Positions 21,415 to 29,238 of a stretch of 39,891 bases of DNA are shown piece after piece. The notes beneath the pieces are model-generated. The model worked only from the letters and a program-made list of their open reading frames with translations. It ran no database searches and was not told the DNA's origin. The translations under genes were made by a program, and so were the position numbers. This stretch comes from a virus. Each line of letters starts with the position of its first letter. Position 1 is the stretch's first letter. Location: IMG/VR virus record IMGVR_UViG_3300048834_000180, positions 1-39,891 of that record; one strand, given 5' to 3'.

Positions 21415-22778
21415 GCCCCAGGCCCGTAAGCACGGACGCCGAGGACGCGGTGATTGGCGCGCTACTCCTTTCGCCCGCCGCACTGCATTCAATCGCGGAC
21501 TTCATCACGGCCGAGGACTTTTTCAGCCGACAGCACAGAAGCGCATACGCGGCGATCTGCGGGCTTTCTGAGGCTGGCCGCACCGTCGATCCGCTGACAG
21601 TCTCCGAGGCGCTTGTAGAGGCTGGCGGAGCGCCTAGCGACGGTTGGCTGATGGACTTGGCGAGCAACACGCCGAGCGCTGCAAATATCGCAGCCTATGC
21701 GGAGATTGTCGTTGACAATTCCCGCAGGCGTCAGGCGATTGCGATTGCCGACCGTCTGCGAGAGGCGGCGATCAATCCGAAGGGCCAGAAGATCGCGGAC
21801 ATTGCGGGCGCTGCGACGCGCGAGCTATCGGCGCTGGAGCCGTCGCGCCACGGCGGGCTGATCCACGTCAAGCCGATTGCGAAGGCGTGGTTTGAGGCGC
21901 TGAGGGAGCGGTATGAGAGCAAGGTGATTCCAGGCGTGCCGACCGGCATCACGGCGCTAGACGACTACACCGGAGGTTTGCAGCCGGGCGAGGTGACGAT
22001 CCTCGGTGGCCGATCCAATCAAGGCAAATCCGCGCTTGCGTTCCAAGTCGCGGGCAATGTCGCGCTTGCAGGCCAGCGTATCGCGGTGTTTTCGATGGAG
22101 ACGCGCGCGGTTCGCGTGATGGATCGCATGGTGGCAGCGTTCGCGCAAATCCCCTATGGCTGGCTGCTCAAGCCGCACGACGAGCGTGACGGCTACTGGC
22201 CGCGCATCAATCAGGCGGTGTCGGCGCTCGCCAAGTCGTCGTTGTTTATTGACGAGTCGCCACGCCTGACGACGCAACAGATCTCGGCGCGTGCGAAGCG
22301 TGAGCATATGCGTCACGGGCTCGGGCTTGTCATCGTTGACCACCTGCACGAATTGAAGCTGCCGAACAAGCAAGGCGAGGTCATCGAACGCGGCGACTCC
22401 GTGCGCGAATTGAAGGCGCTGGCTAAGGAGCTTGGTTGTCCGGTGCTGGTGCTGGCGCAGCTAAACCGCACGGCGACCGACCAGCATGGTGGCGCGGTGC
22501 AGGCCCCGACCGTGGCGCAGCTTCGCGGGTCTGGCGGCATCGAGGAAGCGGCGGACTTGATCCTGATGATCCATCGCCCCGAGGTGTACGACAAAAGCGA
22601 CCGCCCAGGTTTGGCAGAAATCCACGTCGCAAAGGGCCGCGATGTTCAAACCGGCGAAGTGCTGCCGCTACTCGCGCGCCTTGACCAAATGCGGTTTGAG
22701 GCATGGGACGGGCCGGTGCCGCAGCGCGCGGAGCCGAAAAAGGGCGGCACGGATTGGGGCGACCTGACGCGCAAGTGA
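21411..22778 (+). CDS. dnaB: Replicative DNA helicase, DnaB family
   Basis: 455 residues from the TTG at 21411 (TTGA overlap with the previous stop; a further TTG at 21351 would run through the coiled-coil gene). N-terminal DnaB domain (EDAVIGALLLSPAALHSIAD; DFFSRQHRSAYAAIC), RecA-like C-terminal domain with Walker A GRSNQGKS near 200-207, the DnaB-type VFSMETRA and the Walker B region LGLVIVDHLHEL, and arginine-finger area. It unwinds the fork, loaded by the upstream initiator. Last gene before the promoter at 22780. Confidence 0.95.
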   Translation: MSPRPVSTDAEDAVIGALLLSPAALHSIADFITAEDFFSRQHRSAYAAICGLSEAGRTVDPLTVSEALVEAGGAPSDGWLMDLASNTPSAANIAAYAEIVVDNSRRRQAIAIADRLREAAINPKGQKIADIAGAATRELSALEPSRHGGLIHVKPIAKAWFEALRERYESKVIPGVPTGITALDDYTGGLQPGEVTILGGRSNQGKSALAFQVAGNVALAGQRIAVFSMETRAVRVMDRMVAAFAQIPYGWLLKPHDERDGYWPRINQAVSALAKSSLFIDESPRLTTQQISARAKREHMRHGLGLVIVDHLHELKLPNKQGEVIERGDSVRELKALAKELGCPVLVLAQLNRTATDQHGGAVQAPTVAQLRGSGGIEEAADLILMIHRPEVYDKSDRPGLAEIHVAKGRDVQTGEVLPLLARLDQMRFEAWDGPVPQRAEPKKGGTDWGDLTRK

Positions 22779-22779
22779 G

Positions 22780-22820
22780 CCGACGAACGGTATTGACAGC
22801 GGGCGGATAGGTGCTAGGAT
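22780..22820 (+). promoter_or_regulatory. Promoter with shared 13-bp upstream element, copy 4 (rightward accessory operon)
   Basis: CCGACGAACGGTA (22780-22792) joined directly to TTGACA (22793-22798), 16-base spacer, TAGGAT (22815-22820). Expected start near 22827, about 21 bases before the ATG at 22848 with its AAGGAGG. No terminator separates it from dnaB. Confidence 0.87.
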
Positions 22821-22847
22821 TTGTCCACCCAACAAGGAGGGCGAGAC

Positions 22848-23102
22848 ATGAACGATGTAAAGGATAGCGTGGAGTTCTACCGCAATCTCTGGGCGAACGC
22901 GGAGTCGCGGCTCGCGGATTGCGAGTCGTCGCTGATGCAGTCGCGCGCCGAGGTCGAGCGGCTGCGGGTGAATGCGGAGCGGTACGAGTGGCTGCGCGAT
23001 GAGTGCGACGACGAGAGGACGCCCGCTTACGCGTGGATTCTGCAAGCCCCTGGCGACACATGGGACGCCGCCATCGACGCCGCGCGCGGGGTGAAGCCGT
23101 GA
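22848..23102 (+). CDS. Coiled-coil early protein (84 aa)
   Basis: AAGGAGG seven bases before the ATG at 22848. VEFYRNLWANAESRLADCESSL and a coil to about residue 45, then RYEWLRDE and PGDTWDAAIDAAR, a pattern of many small phage proteins (coil plus YxWLR...D..ID). Function unknown. First gene of the rightward operon. Confidence 0.7.
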   Translation: MNDVKDSVEFYRNLWANAESRLADCESSLMQSRAEVERLRVNAERYEWLRDECDDERTPAYAWILQAPGDTWDAAIDAARGVKP

Positions 23103-23290
23103 CCGCCGCTGTCGGCTGGGCGGTGGTGGGGCCGGACGGGGTGGAGCAATCGACATGCGCCGCCTCAAAGGAAATGTGCCTTCATTTTGCCGACGCGCTG
23201 GATTTGTGCGACGCGGACTTTCGGCTAATCCACGGCTACCGCCTCGCCCGCGTCCGCATTGAAGTGATCGAGGAGAGCGACGATGAGTAA
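23099..23290 (+). CDS. Small protein of unknown function (63 aa)
   Basis: GTG at 23099 overlaps the previous stop (GTGA). Two strands flank a central helix (GWAVVGPDGVEQ; LHFADALDLCDADFRLIHGY; RVRIEVIEESDDE). Resembles short phage proteins that mimic a single alpha/beta unit. Function unknown. Confidence 0.6.
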   Translation: MTAAVGWAVVGPDGVEQSTCAASKEMCLHFADALDLCDADFRLIHGYRLARVRIEVIEESDDE

Positions 23291-23531
23291 GCACGACGAT
23301 GGTGGGCCGGCGTTTCCGATCAGCGAGTGGCACCTGTCCTGCACCGAGAACGGGAACCGAGTTCACCCCGACTGGCGTGGCATGACCCTGCGCGACTACT
23401 TCGCGGCGAAGGCGCTGCATGGGTTCTGCGCCGATCCGCACATTCACTCTGCCGCCGCAAAGATCGCGCGCACCGCTTACGACGTGGCCGACGCCATGCT
23501 CGCCGCCCGAGGGGGAAACGATGGACGCTGA
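23283..23531 (+). CDS. Conserved small phage protein, GGxAFP...MTLRDYFAAKAL type (82 aa)
   Basis: KHDDGGPAFPISE at the start and GMTLRDYFAAKALHGF in the middle are hallmarks of a family present in very many proteobacterial phages and prophages, followed by a helix AYDVADAMLAAR. No function is established. GAGGAGAG before the ATG. Confidence 0.8.
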   Translation: MSKHDDGGPAFPISEWHLSCTENGNRVHPDWRGMTLRDYFAAKALHGFCADPHIHSAAAKIARTAYDVADAMLAARGGNDGR

Positions 23532-23802
23532 GACGATGACGAACGAAGAAGCCGCGCAGACGCTGGTGGACATTCTGCAATGCACGCCGAACCTGCGACC
23601 GAAAGACGAGGCCGCGCTGACACTCGCTGTAGCCGCCCTGCGCGCCCAGGCGAAGGCGGAGGCGATTGACGGAGCGATGGTGAAGCTAAAGAAAAAGGTC
23701 GATAAGGCCGAGAATCACCGCGAGCATTACATCGCTTGCTGGATGGCGGTTCACGAAATCGACGACGCCCTCACCCGCTACAAGGAGCGCACCAATGGCT
23801 GA
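23521..23802 (+). CDS. Helical small protein of unknown function (93 aa)
   Basis: ATG at 23521 overlaps the previous gene by 11 bases and is preceded by GAGGGGG. NEEAAQTLVDILQCTPNLRPKDEAALTLAVAAL is a repeat-like helical motif also seen in other phage small proteins; the C-terminal half is coiled coil. Function unknown. Confidence 0.6.
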   Translation: MDAETMTNEEAAQTLVDILQCTPNLRPKDEAALTLAVAALRAQAKAEAIDGAMVKLKKKVDKAENHREHYIACWMAVHEIDDALTRYKERTNG

Positions 23803-24484
23803 CCTGAGCAAGCTGTGTGAGGCCGTGCGAAACAACGACTGCGCCGCGATGGTCGCCGCCGCCCGCGAGGTCGCCGCGCAGGCTGACGCCCAGCCCGCCG
23901 TGGCGGATGTACCGGAGGGGTGGGTGATGGTGCCGAAGGTGCCTACGGAGGAAATGCTCCGAGCAATGCTCAAGGAGGCGGGGGGCTGCACCCTCGGGGA
24001 TAGCAGCGGTGAAGTCTACCCGGCCACCGACTTCCCGCAGGCGAAGACCATCTACGCCGCCATGCTCTCCGCCGCCCCCGCAGCGCCGCAGGTGGCTGAT
24101 GACCCGATGCACGAGCAGGTCATGAAGGAGCGCGACGAGTGCGAGGAGGTCATCGACCAAATCCTCGACCTCGTGCTTGGCCCCGACCGCGAGGAGTGGT
24201 CGAGCGCGTACGGCTACGCCGACGCGATCCTCGATGTCGGCGACAGGATGCGCGATCTGGATTACCACCCGGTGCAGGAAGGCGACGGCTATGGCGAAGG
24301 GTGGTCTGGCTGGGCGATTCAGTACCCCGGAAAGCTGCCGAAGCTGTACGGCGCCGAGGAGATTGCCCGGCTGAACTGGGCGCCTGACGCTGGCGCCGAT
24401 CTCGTGCAGCTCGCCGAGGTCGACCGCGTCACCGCCGGCGACTGGCTCGCCGCCGCCAAGCAGGGGGAGGTGTCCCGTGGGTGA
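23795..24484 (+). CDS. Phage protein with WVMVPKxPTEEM motif (229 aa)
   Basis: EGWVMVPKVPTEEMLRAMLKEAG is a widespread early-phage motif of unknown role. Then YPATDFPQAKTIYAAMLSAAP, an acidic helical centre (ERDECEEVIDQILDLVLG) and a Trp/Gly-rich region (GYGEGWSGWAIQYPGKLP). It looks like a fusion of several small modules. No catalytic motif. Confidence 0.65.
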   Translation: MADLSKLCEAVRNNDCAAMVAAAREVAAQADAQPAVADVPEGWVMVPKVPTEEMLRAMLKEAGGCTLGDSSGEVYPATDFPQAKTIYAAMLSAAPAAPQVADDPMHEQVMKERDECEEVIDQILDLVLGPDREEWSSAYGYADAILDVGDRMRDLDYHPVQEGDGYGEGWSGWAIQYPGKLPKLYGAEEIARLNWAPDAGADLVQLAEVDRVTAGDWLAAAKQGEVSRG

Positions 24485-24797
24485 GCATCTGGAACCGTGC
24501 CCGTTCTGCGGCTGGCAGCCGCCATACGACGACGAGGATTCCATGCTCGACGTGATGTATCCGACCGGCATCTACTGGCGCGAAGAAAAGTCATTCGTAC
24601 CCGGGCCGTTCACAGGCATGTTGCGCCGCAAGTACGTCCGCCGAGACGAACGGAAGGATGCCGACACCCCCTGCATCGGGATGCACTGCACCGAGAATAT
24701 GGGCGGCTGCGGGGCACAGATCGTGCGCGACAGCCGCGAGGAGGCTGCTGCGGCGTGGAACCGGCGCCCGAGCAAGCCGGGGGAGGTGGGGCGATGA
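24477..24797 (+). CDS. Lar-like restriction alleviation protein
   Basis: 106 residues with a GTG start. LEPCPFCG at the N-terminus, then C-x4-HC...GGCGAQIV and the terminal EEAAAAWNRRP are the Lar/ restriction-alleviation family signature (two CxxC-type zinc pairs and A-x2-AWNRR). Lar of the Rac prophage modifies type I restriction. Together with the Mom-like gene this is a second probable anti-restriction function. Confidence 0.75.
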   Translation: MGEHLEPCPFCGWQPPYDDEDSMLDVMYPTGIYWREEKSFVPGPFTGMLRRKYVRRDERKDADTPCIGMHCTENMGGCGAQIVRDSREEAAAAWNRRPSKPGEVGR

Positions 24798-24810
24798 CCT
24801 GGCGTCCCGC

Positions 24811-25017
24811 GTGAAATGGACGCGCCTTAGCGAGTGGTGCGTGCAATCATCCTGCCTCCGCTACACAATCACCAAGAGCGGGCCACCGAATGCTTTGGTG
24901 TTCCAAGCGTGGCGCGGTAAGGCGCTGCTATTGACAACGCCAGCGGGCCATGATGAAGTCGAGGCCAAGCGGCAATGTGCCGCGATTTGCAGTAAAGACT
25001 TGGAGGGTCACGAATGA
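24811..25017 (+). CDS. Small phage protein (68 aa), start possibly frameshifted
   Basis: From GTG 24811: KWTRLSEWCVQSSCLRYTITK, then FQAWRGKALLLTTPAG and EAKRQCAAICSKDLEGHE, a family of short early-phage proteins usually starting M-x-W-T-R. Just upstream, ATG 24794 (ATGA overlap with the Lar-like gene) opens a six-residue frame, MTWRPA, ending at TGA over the GTG. The natural start may have been lost by a small indel. Confidence 0.55.
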   Translation: MKWTRLSEWCVQSSCLRYTITKSGPPNALVFQAWRGKALLLTTPAGHDEVEAKRQCAAICSKDLEGHE

Positions 25018-25706
25018 ACGAAAACATCAATTCCGTTGTTGCCGAGTGCGAGGCCGTGTTTCGAGTCCTCGATTCCTTTGGACTTGACGATCGCGTCGAG
25101 GCTATCAACACGATCCGCGCCAAGCTGCGCGAATACTCGCCGTTTAAGTCAGAGCCGGTGGATTGCGTCCGCTGGGTGCGATCTGACGCGGTGCAGGCCA
25201 ACGATTACAACCCAAACAGCGTTGCGCCGCCTGAGATGAAGTTGCTGGAACATTCCATCCTTGAGGACGGCTATACGCAGCCTATCGTCACCTGGCGCAA
25301 TGAGGCCAAGTATGAGGTGATCGACGGCTTCCACCGCAACCGCGTCGGCAAAGAGTCCGATCCTGTTCGCGCCCGCGTCATGGGCTTCCTGCCGGTCGTC
25401 GTGGCTAATGACAGCCGCACCGACAAGACCGACCGCATGGCTGCGACGATCCGCCACAATCGCGCGCGCGGTAAGCACAAGGTTGAGTCGATGAGCGAGA
25501 TTGTCATCGAGCTTAAGCGCCGGAACTGGTCGGACTCGCGCATCAGCAAAGAGCTTGGCATGGATGAGGACGAAATCCTGCGCCTCTGCCAGCTTACCGG
25601 CTTGGCCGAGCTTTTCCACGACGAAGACTTTAGCAAGTCGTGGGACATTGACGACTTTGACGATGCATTCATCCCGCTGGAGGACGATGCGGAGGCGCAG
25701 TCGTGA
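25014..25706 (+). CDS. ParB/Srx-fold protein with DGFHR motif (IbrB-like)
   Basis: 230 residues. ParB-like nuclease/kinase fold: VRWVRSDAVQANDYNPNSVAPPEM, HSILEDGYTQPIVTW, YEVIDGFHRNRVGK; the DGFHR at 104-108 replaces the GERR of chromosomal ParB and resembles the D-G-x-H-R of ParB-fold ATPases. A helix-turn-helix follows (ELKRRNWSDSRISKELGM; ILRLCQLTG), and the end is acidic. First of three genes with an unknown protein and a PAPS-reductase-like protein, as in E. coli IbrB/IbrA. Confidence 0.75.
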   Translation: MNENINSVVAECEAVFRVLDSFGLDDRVEAINTIRAKLREYSPFKSEPVDCVRWVRSDAVQANDYNPNSVAPPEMKLLEHSILEDGYTQPIVTWRNEAKYEVIDGFHRNRVGKESDPVRARVMGFLPVVVANDSRTDKTDRMAATIRHNRARGKHKVESMSEIVIELKRRNWSDSRISKELGMDEDEILRLCQLTGLAELFHDEDFSKSWDIDDFDDAFIPLEDDAEAQS

Positions 25707-26128
25707 AGCGCATCTATCACACATGGGACAAGTGGGAGTGCTATCCGGCCGGGTTCTATGAAAACGGATCGCCCGATAAATCGCTGTCTGATGATGATTG
25801 CCTCGAAATGTACCGCGCCTTCCTCGCCAACATTCCGCGATTTGCGGCGGCCCTTGGTCGCGTCGTTAGCGAGTGGCGCAACTCTTGCGAGCATTACCTG
25901 AGCAATGAGCGCATGAACCGTATCGCATGGCTAGGCCAGGCCGCAGCCTGCATTGACATGGGGCTTCCATCCGCCTATCGAGCGGGCTACAATCTGCTCA
26001 CCGATGAGCAAAAGTCCGCCGCCGACGACGCCGCACTTACGGCCCTGAACTTTTGGCTTTTCACTCGCGGCGAGCGCATCCTGACGATGGATGAGGCGCA
26101 GTCTAAAACGGAGGCGAATCTCTACTAA
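25703..26128 (+). CDS. Protein of unknown function within the ParB-PAPS module (141 aa)
   Basis: ATGA overlap with the ParB-like gene and TAATG with the reductase-like gene. YHTWDKWECYPAGFYE at the start, then SNERMNRIAWLGQAAACIDMGLPSAYRAGYNLL, all helical. It recurs between or beside ParB- and PAPS-like genes in other phages as far as I remember, so it is probably a functional partner. Not recognised as an enzyme. Confidence 0.65.
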   Translation: MKRIYHTWDKWECYPAGFYENGSPDKSLSDDDCLEMYRAFLANIPRFAAALGRVVSEWRNSCEHYLSNERMNRIAWLGQAAACIDMGLPSAYRAGYNLLTDEQKSAADDAALTALNFWLFTRGERILTMDEAQSKTEANLY

Positions 26129-27336
26129 TGGCCACGATCAAGAAATATCGGGAACAGAATGTGCTTGACGCGGCCCGCGCCCGTGTTGGCTATGCGTTCG
26201 ATAACTTTGAGCGTATCTATGTCAGCTTTAGCGGCGGAAAGGATTCCAGCGTCATGATGCACCTGGTTCTTTCCGAGGCGCGCAAGCGTGAACGCAAGGT
26301 CGGCGTGCTGATCATTGACCTTGAGGCGCAATACAAGGCTACGGAGGATCATATCCGCGAGGTAGTGGCGGAGTACGCCGACAACATTGAGCTTTACTGG
26401 CTGTGCCTTCCGATGCTGCTCCGGAACGCGCTCACAAACTATGAGCCGCGCTGGCTGTGCTGGGATCCGTCGCGCGAGTCCGATTGGGTGCGCCGCCCGC
26501 CACCCGAGGCCATTACTGACGGCTCCATCTTCGACTTCTATCAGCCGAACATGGAGTTTGAAGAGTTCATGGTGTTGTTCGGTGTCTGGTTCGCGCAGGG
26601 CAAGCAAGCGTGCGGTTTTGTTGGCATCCGCGCAGACGAAAGCCTGAACCGATTCCGCACGATTGCGCAGTCTGACAAGGCAATGCACAACGGCAAGCGG
26701 TTTACCACTGAGGTAGCTGACGGCCTGTTCAATGTTTATCCAATCTATGACTGGCGAACCCAAGACATCTGGCGTTTCCATGCCAAGTATCCCGACCTCG
26801 CCCACAACAGGATCTATGACCTGATGCACAAGGCTGGCGTCCCGCTTAGTCAGCAGCGCCTCTGCCAGCCCTATGGAGACGACCAGCGCCGCGGCTTGTG
26901 GCTCTATCACATCTTGGAGCCTGAAACCTGGTCGCGCGTGGTGGCGCGAGTCAATGGAGCCAACAGCGGCGCGCTCTACATTCAGGAGACCGGCAACATT
27001 ACCGGATACAACAAGATCAGCAAGCCCGAGGGCCATACATGGAAGTCGTTTAGCAACCTTCTTTTGTCGTCACTGCCAAAGAAAACGCGAGACCATTATA
27101 TCAAGCGTTTTCGCTCGTTCCTCGGTGGATGGTACGGTCGCGGCTATAGCTCCGGCATCCCAGACGAAGCGCCGAAGGTTCTTGAGGACAAGCACTGGGC
27201 CCCGTCGTGGCGGCGCGTTGCAAAAGTCCTCCTTCGCAATGACTATTGGTGCAAGGGGCTTGGCCTGACCCAGCCCAAGAGCGAGGCATACGGGCGCTAC
27301 CTTGCACTAAAGAAAACCAAAAGGGCGGAGGCGTGA
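26128..27336 (+). CDS. PAPS reductase/PP-loop ATPase family protein (IbrA-like, DUF3440)
   Basis: 402 residues. The PP-loop is YVSFSGGKDSSVMMHLVL (SGGKDS at 35-40). KVGVLIIDLEAQYKATEDHI, FVGIRADESLNRFRTI, YPIYDWRTQDIWRFHAKYP and a C-terminal DUF3440-like half (RLCQPYGDDQRRGLW; ALYIQETGNITGYNKIS). It would adenylate or thiolate a substrate rather than reduce PAPS. In E. coli, IbrA and the ParB-like IbrB co-activate eib genes; the biochemical reaction is unknown. Confidence 0.85.
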   Translation: MATIKKYREQNVLDAARARVGYAFDNFERIYVSFSGGKDSSVMMHLVLSEARKRERKVGVLIIDLEAQYKATEDHIREVVAEYADNIELYWLCLPMLLRNALTNYEPRWLCWDPSRESDWVRRPPPEAITDGSIFDFYQPNMEFEEFMVLFGVWFAQGKQACGFVGIRADESLNRFRTIAQSDKAMHNGKRFTTEVADGLFNVYPIYDWRTQDIWRFHAKYPDLAHNRIYDLMHKAGVPLSQQRLCQPYGDDQRRGLWLYHILEPETWSRVVARVNGANSGALYIQETGNITGYNKISKPEGHTWKSFSNLLLSSLPKKTRDHYIKRFRSFLGGWYGRGYSSGIPDEAPKVLEDKHWAPSWRRVAKVLLRNDYWCKGLGLTQPKSEAYGRYLALKKTKRAEA

Positions 27337-27737
27337 ATAAGGGCGAATGGATCGTGCGGCACGGCTCGGGTTTCCGTGACGCGCTGGTGCCAATCTTCCG
27401 CGTCCTAGTGGCTATCGGCCAGTCCGCCACGCATCCGGTAAAGGTGTCGTGGCGGCTGCTAGACACGCGGACGCTAGAGCAGAATGCCCGGATGAACGCA
27501 ATGTGCGCGGAGGTGGCTAGCCAAGTCGAATGGCACGGCCAGCGGTTGAGCAAGGATGAGTGGCGGCATATGTTCGTCGCCAGCTATCGCCAGGGGCAAA
27601 AGGTCGTCCCCGGCATCGACGGCGGTTTCGTAGTTCTAGGCGCATCCTCGCGCGACCTGAGCGTTAGCGAGTGCGGCGACCTGATGGAACTTATCGCGGC
27701 CTTTGGGGCCGAGCGTGGCGTGATCTTTAAGGAGTGA
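27333..27737 (+). CDS. ninB: NinB-like recombination protein
   Basis: 134 residues from the GTG at 27333 (GTGA overlap). LLDTRTLEQNARMNAMCAEV, QVEWHGQRLSKDEWRHMFVAS, KVVPGIDGGFVVLG and MELIAAFGAERGV are diagnostic of lambda NinB (Orf), a single-strand DNA binding recombination mediator that can replace RecFOR functions. Complements the ERF and SSB-like genes. Confidence 0.9.
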   Translation: MNKGEWIVRHGSGFRDALVPIFRVLVAIGQSATHPVKVSWRLLDTRTLEQNARMNAMCAEVASQVEWHGQRLSKDEWRHMFVASYRQGQKVVPGIDGGFVVLGASSRDLSVSECGDLMELIAAFGAERGVIFKE

Positions 27738-27744
27738 TTTTGTC

Positions 27745-28185
27745 ATGAAATCGGTATTGACAGGAAGGCGCGGAGAATCGCACATAGAGCAAAACCCCGT
27801 CATGGTTGATGGGCGACATACAACGCCAGTTGACCGCGTTGCGCTTCGCGTATTGGCGCGCGGCGTTGACTACAGGCCAGATCATCGCCCTACTGCCGGT
27901 GATAGCAGGAATCCACTTCCCGTCAAGACTGTAATTCCATTTAACATGCCAAATCTAGTCGGCCAAAAATACGGGAAAATGACTGTTATTGGTGTTGCTT
28001 CTCAAAAGCCAGCGGCCTGGGTTGTTAGGTGCGCTTGCGGAACATACACATATCGAAGCACGCGAGCGATTAGGAATCCCGCAAACGACTGTGACAGGTG
28101 CGCCGAATGTAGGCATGTAGCGCATATCAAGCGGCACAACAAGTGGATAAGGACGGGGAGAGATCAAGATGTGCGCGATTTTTAA
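27745..28185 (+). CDS. Zinc-finger DNA-binding phage protein (146 aa)
   Basis: AAGGAG nine bases before the ATG. C-terminal NLVGQKYGKMTVIGVASQKP, WVVRCACGTYTYRSTRAIRNP and CDRCAECRHVAHIKRH form a four-Cys (CxC...CxxCxxC) domain with strand pattern common next to HNH genes in phages. Base composition is AT-richer than its neighbours, suggesting transfer. Its first codons read across CGGTATTGACAG, a 12-base partial copy of the shared promoter element. TAATG with the next gene. Confidence 0.65.
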   Translation: MKSVLTGRRGESHIEQNPVMVDGRHTTPVDRVALRVLARGVDYRPDHRPTAGDSRNPLPVKTVIPFNMPNLVGQKYGKMTVIGVASQKPAAWVVRCACGTYTYRSTRAIRNPANDCDRCAECRHVAHIKRHNKWIRTGRDQDVRDF

Positions 28186-28520
28186 TGAACCGTAAGCGCC
28201 CGCCAACCAAGCAAGGCGCAGCCCGCATGGCGGCGGTCAAGGAGCTAGAGTGCATCGTCTGCGGATACTGGCCGGTCGATGTTCACCACCTGACGCGCGG
28301 AGGAAGGCGCCTAGGCGACCGCTACACCGTGCCGCTCTGTGGGCATCACCACAGAGGAATCCCGCCGCCGCCGTTCGACCACGCGGGCGCTAGGAACTTT
28401 TACGGGCCAAGCCTGATGGACGGAAGCAAGGTCTTTCACGAGGCCCACGGATCGGATGAAGAGCTGCTAGCCCGCACCGATGCGAAGCTAGCGCCTGAAC
28501 ACATATGGGAGGACGAATGA
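28185..28520 (+). CDS. Ref-like HNH nuclease
   Basis: 111 residues. ELECIVCGYWPVDVHHLTRGGRRLGDRYTVPLCGHHHRG (split here: CIVCG, VDVHHLTRGGR, TVPLCGHHH) then GSDEELLARTDAKL match the Ref/RecA-dependent-nuclease and NinG-adjacent HNH group: zinc-binding Cys plus catalytic HH and a final H. It is placed next to NinB, so recombination-linked. Confidence 0.75.
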   Translation: MNRKRPPTKQGAARMAAVKELECIVCGYWPVDVHHLTRGGRRLGDRYTVPLCGHHHRGIPPPPFDHAGARNFYGPSLMDGSKVFHEAHGSDEELLARTDAKLAPEHIWEDE

Positions 28521-28702
28521 ACAAGCCAGACTGGAGGGATGCACCTGAGTGGGCAAACTTCCTTGCGATGGATTGGGACGGTGAATGGGTTTGGCACGAA
28601 CACAAGCCGAGCATTCACGATGGCGTTTGGCTTAGCTCCGGGGGCGAGGTTCGCGCGGCCCGTCTTCCGAGGGCTGAAGAAACCCTTGAGGCGAAGCCGT
28701 GA
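28517..28702 (+). CDS. DAPEW-domain small protein, paralog 3
   Basis: 61 residues; ATGA overlap. NKPDWRDAPEWANFLAMDWDG then EWVWHEHKP and VWLSSGGEVR, ending ETLEAKP. It is the only one of the three on the plus strand and lies 11 kb from paralog 2, so it is a dispersed copy. Confidence 0.75.
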   Translation: MNKPDWRDAPEWANFLAMDWDGEWVWHEHKPSIHDGVWLSSGGEVRAARLPRAEETLEAKP

Positions 28703-29238
28703 GCCAGCCATTTTCGATAGATTGGAGTCGCCCCGATTGGGCGGAGTTTGCAGACACGATGAAGCCGTTTGCGCTCGCACACAAGAATCGAAGGCCGCCG
28801 CCCAGCCCGAAATGGGACACCAGATTCCTCGACCTCGCGGGCCATGTCGCGGAGTGGTCTAAAGACCCGTCCACCCGCTGCGGGTGCGTCATCGTCCGGC
28901 CTGACCGCACGATTGCATCCGTCGGCTACAACGGCCCTCCGCGCGGCGTGAGCGACGCCTATGGCACGCGCGAGGAGAAGCTAGCCCGCACGATCCACGC
29001 GGAGGAGAACGCGATTCTGACGGCCTCTGGCGTGCGTGGCTGCACGCTGTATGTGTACCCGATGCAGCCGTGCGCGCATTGTGCGGCGGTGATCGTCCAG
29101 GCTGGCATCGTCCGCGTCGTTTCGATGCGCCCGAGTGTTGACAAAGCCGCTCGATGGGCGGATAGTTTCAACCACGCCGAGGCCATGTTCCGCGAGGCTG
29201 GCGTGACCCTTGACATTCTAGGAGAGTGCCATGACTGA
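28699..29238 (+). CDS. dCMP deaminase family protein
   Basis: 179 residues with a GTG start (GTGA overlap). Zinc site HAEENAI and PCAHC with the catalytic Glu in HAE, plus GYNGPPRGVSD and TRCGCVIVRPD, the pattern of ComE/dCMP deaminases. It makes dUMP for dTMP synthesis. No thymidylate synthase was seen in the window, so the host enzyme would continue the path. N-terminal 30 residues are extra. Confidence 0.85.
   Translation: MSQPFSIDWSRPDWAEFADTMKPFALAHKNRRPPPSPKWDTRFLDLAGHVAEWSKDPSTRCGCVIVRPDRTIASVGYNGPPRGVSDAYGTREEKLARTIHAEENAILTASGVRGCTLYVYPMQPCAHCAAVIVQAGIVRVVSMRPSVDKAARWADSFNHAEAMFREAGVTLDILGECHD

Noticed and set aside
27751-27784. Fifth copy of the shared promoter (CGGTATTGACAG)
   Set aside because: Only 12 bases match, the 5' half of the element is missing, and no -10 box lies 16-18 bases downstream; it also lies inside codons of the gene at 27745.
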